NCBI GenBank assembly: GCA_964012875.1
Contig: CAXGUU010000068.1
Coordinates: 1 to 12,174, forward strand
DNA from: CAXGUU01 sp964012875
GTDB lineage: Bacteria; Pseudomonadota; Gammaproteobacteria; Ga0077536
Direction: 5' to 3'
Length of the DNA stretch: 12,174 bases
Both the position numbers and the translations under genes were made by a program. Of this stretch, positions 7,489 through 12,174 are shown in pieces (position 1 is the stretch's first letter; every line of letters begins with the position of its first letter). The notes beneath the pieces were generated by a model. That model did not search any database and was not told where the DNA came from. It worked only from the letters and a program-made list of their open reading frames with translations.

Positions 7489-7827
7489 CTACTGGCGTGC
7501 TTCGGCGCAGTTAAGACACAGCGGATTCGCGGGTGCAAAATCCAGTCGCTGTGTGTCTATTTTTTCTTCGCACTGCGCGCATAGCCCGAAGGTGTCCGCA
7601 TCGATTCTGGCTAAGGCGGCATCGATTTGCCTGACTTCCAGCTGTCGTCGCCGGTCAGCCGCCTGCGACATCGCCTGCTGCTGCAAGGCATCCATGCGGC
7701 TGACGCGGCCCACACGCGTTTGATCGAGTTCCACGGGTGCTGAGGCGGCGCTCGCGGCTTCGAGATCTGCGAGCAGCTGCGCGCGCATGCCTTCGAGCCT
7801 CGCTCGCCACGGATGTTCCGATGGCAC
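7489..7827 (-). CDS. Short TraR/DksA family zinc-finger protein
   Basis: Small cytosolic protein of 112 aa related to DksA and TraR, which bind the RNA polymerase secondary channel and change initiation at selected promoters. Visible: an N-terminal helical, probably coiled-coil part (RLEGMRAQLLADLEAA), the RVSRMDALQQQAM block, and a C-terminal zinc finger CAQC-X17-CLNC with all four Cys and the same spacing as DksA. It is shorter than DksA (about 150 aa) and lacks its N-terminal helix and canonical coiled-coil tip, so the activity may differ. I chose GTG at 7827, 4 nt after the AhpD-like stop. An ATG at 7788 (MRAQLL) is the alternative and would drop 13 residues that fit the helix. It is the last gene of the six-gene cluster. 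Confidence 0.85.
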   Translation of the reverse strand: MPSEHPWRARLEGMRAQLLADLEAASAASAPVELDQTRVGRVSRMDALQQQAMSQAADRRRQLEVRQIDAALARIDADTFGLCAQCEEKIDTQRLDFAPANPLCLNCAEARQ

Positions 7828-7831
7828 GGAT

Positions 7832-8230
7832 CTACCCGGCTTTGAAAACGTCGTCGACTTCGACCTGCAGCGTGTTGACCAGCCCGTTCGTCTGGTGCGC
7901 CAGCCCGATAACGGCCAGGAGTTCGGCATGCTGGGCGTCGGTCATGCCTTTCGCGCGGGCCGCGGCGGTGTGCGAATGGATGCAGTACTCACAGGAGTTA
8001 GCCACTGATACAGCGATATAGATCAGCTCCTTGGTCAGTGGGTCGAGTGCGCCGTCGGCCATGACGACTTTAATCGTCTCCCATGTCCGGTGTAACTGTT
8101 CGGGGTTGTGCGCAAGGGCTTTCCAGAAATTGTTGATGTAGTCGGTTCCGCGGCTCGCCCGAATGTCGTCGTAGACTGCGCGCACATCGTCGTTTGCATC
8201 CTCGTACTCGATCAGCGATACGGTAGCCAA
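7832..8230 (-). CDS. AhpD-like carboxymuconolactone decarboxylase family protein
   Basis: Protein of 132 aa with the all-helical AhpD/CMD fold. Family members with a CXXC pair act as thiol peroxidase/disulfide reductase partners; others are decarboxylases. Visible: Glu68 (TKELIYIAV), Cys80-X2-Cys83 (CEYC) and His87, the AhpD-type redox and proton-relay set, which argues for a redox role over lactone decarboxylation. TTG start, preceded by AGGAG with a 7-nt spacing that makes this start credible despite the rare codon. It lies 27 nt after the BCAT gene and 4 nt before the TraR/DksA gene. No ahpC or peroxiredoxin gene is adjacent, so its partner is unknown. Confidence 0.87.
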   Translation of the reverse strand: MATVSLIEYEDANDDVRAVYDDIRASRGTDYINNFWKALAHNPEQLHRTWETIKVVMADGALDPLTKELIYIAVSVANSCEYCIHSHTAAARAKGMTDAQHAELLAVIGLAHQTNGLVNTLQVEVDDVFKAG

Positions 8231-8237
8231 GTCAACT

Positions 8238-8242
8238 CTCCT
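8238..8242 (-). promoter_or_regulatory. Shine-Dalgarno supporting a TTG start
   Basis: AGGAG on the minus strand ends 7 nt before the TTG at 8230. It is the main reason for accepting the TTG as the start of the AhpD-like gene. Confidence 0.7.
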
Positions 8243-8257
8243 ATTGCGGCGCCAGAG

Positions 8258-9358
8258 CTATCCGGCGCTATGAATGCGTTCGGGGATTTCGATGTGGTGG
8301 GTCCAGTGATAAGGGTCGTCGCGCTCGCCGTACTGCAGTGCGGTCAACTCTGAATAAAGCCGCGTTGCAACCGGTCCCGGCGTGCCATCTCGAATCACCA
8401 GTTCCTTGCCATTAACCTGCATGCGGCCGACAGGGGCAATGACTGCACCGGTTCCCATGCCGAAGATCTCGGTGATGGCGCCGCTGGCGAGCCCCGCGAG
8501 AACTTCATCCATGGCGATGCGACGTTCTTCGACGGTATAACCCAGATCAGGTGCCAGGCTCAGCAGGGATCGCCGGGTAATGCCGCGGAGTATTGCACCG
8601 GATAATTCAGGTGTAACGATGTGTTTGTTATCGAAGACGAAGGCAATGTTCATCGCGCCGACTTCATCGACGTATTTGCGCTCAACGCCGTCCAGCCACA
8701 ATACCTGTTGATAGCCTTTCTTGATGGCGATCTCGGTGGCCGCGATCGACCCCGCGTAATTTCCTGGCGTTTTCGCCTCGCCGGTGCCGCCACGGACGGC
8801 GCGTACGAAATCGTCCGAAACATAGACAGAGACCGGGGCGAAACCCTCGGCGAAGTAGGGTGCGACGGGCGTCACGATGATGTAGTGCAGGTATTCTCTG
8901 CTGGCCCTGACTTCCAGTGTCTTTTCGATGGCAATCATGACAGGGCGGATGTAAAGCGCGGTACCGGGTCGATCCGGTACCCATCGATGTTCTAGCTGGA
9001 CCAATCGCTCCATGGCCTGTACATGGCTTTCGGCATCAACAGTGGGCATGCCCATGCGTTCGGCAGACAGGTTGAAGCGCTCGGCGTTCAGTTCCGGCCG
9101 AAACAGGTTGATGTCACCATCTGCGCGACGATAGGCCTTGGTGCCATCAAAGATCATCTGGCCGTTGTGATACGCGGTGGTCGCCGGGTCCAGCGTGATT
9201 GGCTGGTAGGCCCCGATGGTTGTGTCATACCAGCCGCGGTCGGCGTGGTAGCGCTGAGAGAACATGCGGTCAGTGAATATCCGGCCGAACCCGAGACTTT
9301 CGGGTAGTGCCACCGGATTCGTTTCGGCGACCGGTTCAATGCGAATGGGCTCGCTCAT
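8258..9358 (-). CDS. ilvE: Branched-chain amino acid aminotransferase, BCAT (class IV PLP)
   Basis: PLP enzyme of 366 aa that transfers the amino group between leucine, isoleucine or valine and 2-oxoglutarate, the last step of branched-chain synthesis or first of breakdown. The length and sequence match the longer BCAT type found in eukaryotes and many bacteria, not the roughly 310-aa E. coli IlvE. Visible: Lys196 in AKTPGNYAGS as the Schiff-base lysine, QQVLWLDG, the DEVGAMNIAFVF segment that places the cofactor glutamate, LRGITRRSLL, and IFGMGTGAVIAPVG near the phosphate and carboxylate sites. The ATG at 9358 has only a weak Shine-Dalgarno. It follows the second class IV aminotransferase by 51 nt. 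The organism may have another ilvE elsewhere, so biosynthetic versus catabolic use is open. Confidence 0.93.
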   Translation of the reverse strand: MSEPIRIEPVAETNPVALPESLGFGRIFTDRMFSQRYHADRGWYDTTIGAYQPITLDPATTAYHNGQMIFDGTKAYRRADGDINLFRPELNAERFNLSAERMGMPTVDAESHVQAMERLVQLEHRWVPDRPGTALYIRPVMIAIEKTLEVRASREYLHYIIVTPVAPYFAEGFAPVSVYVSDDFVRAVRGGTGEAKTPGNYAGSIAATEIAIKKGYQQVLWLDGVERKYVDEVGAMNIAFVFDNKHIVTPELSGAILRGITRRSLLSLAPDLGYTVEERRIAMDEVLAGLASGAITEIFGMGTGAVIAPVGRMQVNGKELVIRDGTPGPVATRLYSELTALQYGERDDPYHWTHHIEIPERIHSAG

Positions 9359-9379
9359 AGCTCGTTTGGTGCTCGTCAG

Positions 9380-9401
9380 GTCTGCGTGCGTGAACGCAGG
9401 C
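9380..9401 (-). promoter_or_regulatory. Stem-loop between the two aminotransferase genes
   Basis: GTCTGCGT and ACGCAGGC can form an 8-bp stem with one wobble and a 6-nt loop. It sits inside the 51-nt spacer, 22 nt before the BCAT start. It might separate transcript stability or translation of the two cistrons. No T-tract, so not an intrinsic terminator. Confidence 0.35.
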
Positions 9402-9409
9402 GATGGAAA

Positions 9410-10357
9410 TCAGATGCCATTATCCGGGTAATCGACCGCCGTTGACCACTCATCGAACGCATGAGCGTCCCAGTAAGCCTTTCGAATCGCGGTTGCGAAC
9501 GGGCCCGGTCTGCCGTCGCCGAGCGGCTGTTTTTCAATATGAGTCACGGGCATGACGCCCCCCGCGGTACTGGTGAGGAAAATCTCGTCGGCGTCCAGCA
9601 GGACGGATTCGTCAAAATCAGTAATGCGGACTTCGGTGCCCTGCTGTTCGGCGAGTTGAATGACGGTTTTGCGCGTAATACCCAGTAATACGCCACTGGC
9701 CGGCGTGTGCAGTACGCCATCTTTCAGTGCGAATACATTGAAACCGGGCCCTTCGGTAATCGCGCCCTCATCGTTCACCAGTACGACGTGCTGCGCCGCC
9801 CGATCGTTGGCTTCAAACAAGGCGCGGTTGAAATCGCCCCAATGGAAATTCTTCATGGTTGGGTCGACCGATGTCGGCGCGATACGGCGTGACTGACGGG
9901 CAACAACAAGATCGAGGCCCTCGGTCTGTTGTTCGGGTGTGGCGACCCAAACATAAGGAATTGCAAAGGCGTAAAAGCGGTTCTGGAAATTTTTGGGGTT
10001 TCGTTCTCCAGCCGGGGGGACGCCGCGCGTGACAATCATTTCTACGTAGGCATCGCGCAAGCTAGCGTGTCTGACGCAGTCCATGAGCACGACCCGTATC
10101 TCCGGACGCTTTAGCGGCGGTGCAAAGCGGCCTTTATCGCAGGCCTTGGCGAAGCGTTCCAGGTGGTCGTCGAGGCGAAAAAAACGGCCGTTCCATACCG
10201 ACACCACGTCGTAGGTGCAGTCAGAGCGGGTAAAGCCCGTGTCGTTGATTGGAATGCGTGCCTCGCCAATCGGCAGGTACTGTCCTTCGATCCAGGCGCA
10301 GCCATCGGCGTACGCGTTCGACGCATTGGTGTTGCTATGGGAGGAAGGTGTGGTCAT
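9410..10357 (-). CDS. Class IV PLP aminotransferase, (R)-amine transaminase-like
   Basis: Fold-type IV PLP transaminase of 315 aa. From memory it is strikingly close to the fungal and bacterial (R)-selective amine transaminases (Aspergillus fumigatus/terreus type), which move the amino group of (R)-amines to pyruvate. Shared blocks: DxGFxxSDxTYDVxSVW (39-55), GRFFRLDDHLER (57-68), DAYVEMIVTRG (102-112), PYVWV (134-138), DPTMKNFHWGD (165-175) with Schiff-base Lys169, TEGPGFNVF with cofactor Glu202, GVLLGITRK and STAGGVMP. Arg119 is a candidate for the mobile substrate arginine. Arg44 replaces the His found in the Aspergillus enzymes. I chose ATG at 10357 because AGGGAG precedes it by 7 nt; an ATG at 10363 lies too close. 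A D-amino-acid or other aminotransferase role remains possible. Confidence 0.88.
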   Translation of the reverse strand: MTTPSSHSNTNASNAYADGCAWIEGQYLPIGEARIPINDTGFTRSDCTYDVVSVWNGRFFRLDDHLERFAKACDKGRFAPPLKRPEIRVVLMDCVRHASLRDAYVEMIVTRGVPPAGERNPKNFQNRFYAFAIPYVWVATPEQQTEGLDLVVARQSRRIAPTSVDPTMKNFHWGDFNRALFEANDRAAQHVVLVNDEGAITEGPGFNVFALKDGVLHTPASGVLLGITRKTVIQLAEQQGTEVRITDFDESVLLDADEIFLTSTAGGVMPVTHIEKQPLGDGRPGPFATAIRKAYWDAHAFDEWSTAVDYPDNGI

Positions 10358-10364
10358 CCGCATG

Positions 10365-10370
10365 CTCCCT
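10365..10370 (-). promoter_or_regulatory. Shine-Dalgarno overlapping the upstream stop codon
   Basis: AGGGAG on the minus strand begins with the last two bases of the TAG stop of the outer-membrane gene and ends 7 nt before the ATG at 10357. It is only 1 nt from the ATG at 10363, so it favours the later start and suggests coupling with the gene before it. Confidence 0.65.
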
Positions 10371-11721
10371 AAAAAGTACAGGAGAGGAAAGTCTGAATCA
10401 CGGCAAAGTTCTCGTTGCCGAAAACTTCTTCAGCGGCCCGATTTGGCATTGACCAGGCGATGCCAGCGTAACCGTAAAAGCGTGTGTCGATAAAGTGCTC
10501 TACGCCGAAATTGAGTTCGTCGGCCCAGTTCTCGTCGCTCACGGGTGTGCCAAAATAATGTGGTTCTTCCAGTTTGTGATGGTAGTAGTAAAAGGTCAGG
10601 GCCCATCGAGGGTGGGGAAAAGCCTTGAGCTTGAACATCTGTGTGATCTGGTTTTGATTAAACAGGTGATACTCACCTGCGACTTCGCCCTGGTACCACG
10701 TATCCCAGTCCCGCTTGAAGATGGTGAAGAACAATCCGCGATACTCCTCGTATTCGGGTGTGTCCAGTTCGTCGCCGGAGAAGCGCGCGTAACGATAGCT
10801 GATACGTGGCTGCCACGGCACGGTGGCGAAGGTATATTTAGCCTCTGCATACCAGCCGACAGCATCGTTGTCGCGGCCACCGCCGCGCTTGTCTTCGCCA
10901 ATTTCGCGCACCCACTCGCCGAACAGCGCCAATTGTTCAATCCCCGGGATTTTGAGGTGGTTGGCGCGGATGTTCCATACATTCATGCCTTCAAAATTAA
11001 AGGCATGTCCCTGGAAAATTTCAAAATACATCAGACCCAGAGTTCCGTACTGCCACTCATTGGTTTCAATGTGCATGCCGGCGACGCGTGCGTCGCCGAG
11101 GTCGTCGTCGCTGCGCAGCCAGAACGCCGCACCTCGAACAGGCTGCAGGTTGAGTTTGAGAATGGCCGAATTGCGCCATGCCAGAAAGGAACCGGTCCAG
11201 TACTGACCGTTTTCGCCGCCCTGGTTGAAGTTACCGTCGCCGATGACCAGGCCATCGCCAACGGCAAATTCCTGGCCACCAAACGAGATGTCGACGACAT
11301 CGTTGCGCCAGCCCACGTAGGCATGATCAGTGTCGAATGCCTGATCGCCGCTGCGTGCGACCTGACCGGACAACTCGCCGTCGAGCGTGGTCGTCGCCGC
11401 GACGAAAGAAAACCCGCCGTAGAATTCACCGCGTTCGCTAGCAAACCGTGTGTGAAATTCGGGCTTGAACGAGAGGTAAAGCGTCGAGCGCTCGGTCTCG
11501 CCGATATCGTCCAGCGCGCCGAGACCGTAGTTGATGTTGTCGCCGTACTGCAGACCGAGCCTCGCGGTGAGCATCGGCTCCACCGTCAGTGAACCCCACT
11601 CGATGGCTTCAAACGCCGACGCCGATGCCGCACTTAGCAAACATGCTGCGAAGATCGCGATTCGCCAAAGCGGCTTACTAAATCGACCCTCTCTCAATGC
11701 TCCGCGCGCTGAGCTGAACAA
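10369..11721 (-). CDS. Outer-membrane beta-barrel protein, alginate-export/porin-like
   Basis: Exported protein of 450 aa. A Sec signal peptide is clear: basic stretch (about 10-20), hydrophobic core (21-32) and a probable cut after ASA (residue 36). The mature part is made of alternating polar/hydrophobic strands rich in Tyr, Trp and Phe (for example HPRWALTFYYYHHK) and ends in Phe, the signal used by the BAM complex. The segment GGQEFAVGDGLVIGDGNFN and the overall strand pattern recall the alginate-export family of large barrels (AlgE-like), which conduct anionic or organic solutes, but I cannot prove membership. TTG start at 11721, with GAGG 9 nt upstream; a TTG at 11697 would give a shorter n-region and is possible. 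Solute unknown; the aminotransferases downstream hint at an amine or amino acid. Confidence 0.8.
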   Translation of the reverse strand: MFSSARGALREGRFSKPLWRIAIFAACLLSAASASAFEAIEWGSLTVEPMLTARLGLQYGDNINYGLGALDDIGETERSTLYLSFKPEFHTRFASERGEFYGGFSFVAATTTLDGELSGQVARSGDQAFDTDHAYVGWRNDVVDISFGGQEFAVGDGLVIGDGNFNQGGENGQYWTGSFLAWRNSAILKLNLQPVRGAAFWLRSDDDLGDARVAGMHIETNEWQYGTLGLMYFEIFQGHAFNFEGMNVWNIRANHLKIPGIEQLALFGEWVREIGEDKRGGGRDNDAVGWYAEAKYTFATVPWQPRISYRYARFSGDELDTPEYEEYRGLFFTIFKRDWDTWYQGEVAGEYHLFNQNQITQMFKLKAFPHPRWALTFYYYHHKLEEPHYFGTPVSDENWADELNFGVEHFIDTRFYGYAGIAWSMPNRAAEEVFGNENFAVIQTFLSCTF

Positions 11722-11733
11722 GAACCTTTGCCT

Positions 11734-12174
11734 CTAGTCGCCCAGCAACTCGCGGATGGCATCATCTATGAACGCGTTGTCGGCCGGGTCAATGCCAAAA
11801 CCGGCACCGTGGCCCCATTGGGAGTTGATCGGGCGCAGCTCGGCGTTTGGCATCGGGCGCACCTCGCGCTCATTGTCCGGAACCCTGAAATAAAGATCGG
11901 TATCACCCGGCATGACGATGGCGCGGCAGGTAATGGCTTTAAGCGCTTTGTCGAAATGGCCTTCAAAAACCGGGTTCGCGCTGATATCAGCAGCCATCCA
12001 GGTATTCGCCATCGCGATCAGGTCGTTGGCGTCGTTGCTCAGGAAGTAGTTTTGGGTAAAGCGGACAACATCTTCGCGGGAGGCAAGACCCAGTTGTTCA
12101 TAGAGACGCTCGCGAAAGAAATCCTGTGAAAACAACCAGGCCGCGTAGACATGCCCGAATGCCAGGAGGCCCCG
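11734..12174 (-). CDS. Alpha/beta hydrolase, MetX-like family, 5' partial
   Basis: The C-terminal ~146 residues of an alpha/beta-hydrolase-fold protein; the frame stays open to the window edge, so the N-terminal part with the expected nucleophile Ser is missing. The visible part has the blocks FSQDFFRERLYEQLG, NDLIAMANTWMAADIS, the strand-Asp region CRAIVMPGDTDLYF (putative catalytic Asp) and SQWGHGAG (putative catalytic His), then AFIDDAIRELL. This arrangement resembles homoserine O-acetyltransferase-like (MetX) hydrolases that are usually annotated only as alpha/beta hydrolases, so methionine synthesis should not be assumed. The TTG at 12135 is an internal codon. The stop lies 12 nt before the start of the outer-membrane gene, which places it first of the visible genes in the cluster. 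Confidence 0.82.
   Translation of the reverse strand, partial: RGLLAFGHVYAAWLFSQDFFRERLYEQLGLASREDVVRFTQNYFLSNDANDLIAMANTWMAADISANPVFEGHFDKALKAITCRAIVMPGDTDLYFRVPDNEREVRPMPNAELRPINSQWGHGAGFGIDPADNAFIDDAIRELLGD

Noticed and set aside
7136..7584. Plus-strand frames running through the gloA leader into the TraR/DksA gene
   Set aside because: Arg-rich conceptual proteins, partly antisense to a real gene, and no Shine-Dalgarno.
10495..11592. A 365-codon open frame on the plus strand opposite the outer-membrane gene
   Set aside because: It is fully antisense to a gene with a signal peptide and C-terminal Phe, and its conceptual protein has no family features. Long antisense frames are common opposite GC-rich genes.
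11641..11652. Possible lipobox (FAAC) in the signal peptide of the outer-membrane protein
   Set aside because: The Cys lies early in the hydrophobic core, and a better signal peptidase I site (ASA) follows, so a lipoprotein is unlikely.
11734..12174. Naming the partial hydrolase metX
   Set aside because: Only the C-terminal part is visible and no methionine genes are near; many hydrolases share these blocks.

Overview
The window looks like chromosome of a Gammaproteobacterium. GC content is in the high 50s by eye, gene packing is dense, and two genes are outer-envelope types: a beta-barrel protein ending in Phe and an MsbA-related exporter. The remaining families (Zn glyoxalase I, DUF938, short TraR/DksA proteins) fit the same group. 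The genus cannot be set from this sequence. I see no tRNA, rRNA, CRISPR array, transposase or phage gene.

Layout. (1) 1-1893 (+): a membrane-bound M48 zinc metallopeptidase, cut at its 5' end by the window edge. (2) 1841-4798 (-): an ABC exporter followed 3 nt later by an LLM flavin-dependent oxidoreductase, whose 3' end overlaps the M48 gene tail-to-tail by 53 bp. (3) 4799-5003: a divergent control region holding a perfect 8-bp inverted repeat and, abutting the next gene, a probable ~85-bp MITE. (4) 5004-6417 (+): a DUF938 methyltransferase-fold protein and an SDR oxidoreductase. (5) 6420-6488: a GC-rich convergent spacer with a long inverted repeat. (6) 6493-7002 (-): glyoxalase I, with about 490 nt of apparently non-coding DNA upstream. 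(7) 7489-12174 (-): six tightly packed genes. In transcription order they are an alpha/beta hydrolase (partial), an outer-membrane barrel, a fold-type IV aminotransferase that closely resembles (R)-selective amine transaminases, a BCAT-type branched-chain aminotransferase, an AhpD/carboxymuconolactone-decarboxylase-like protein, and a short TraR/DksA zinc-finger protein.

The six-gene cluster is the most interesting part. Spacings of 12, about 11, 51, 27 and 4 nt imply one transcript. It joins an outer-membrane pore candidate, a hydrolase and two PLP transaminases of the same fold, one of them of a group known to act on chiral amines, with a possible redox protein and an RNA-polymerase-binding regulator. 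A reasonable but unproven reading is uptake and transamination of an amine or amino-acid-like compound. The rest of the window looks like ordinary housekeeping or accessory gene content.
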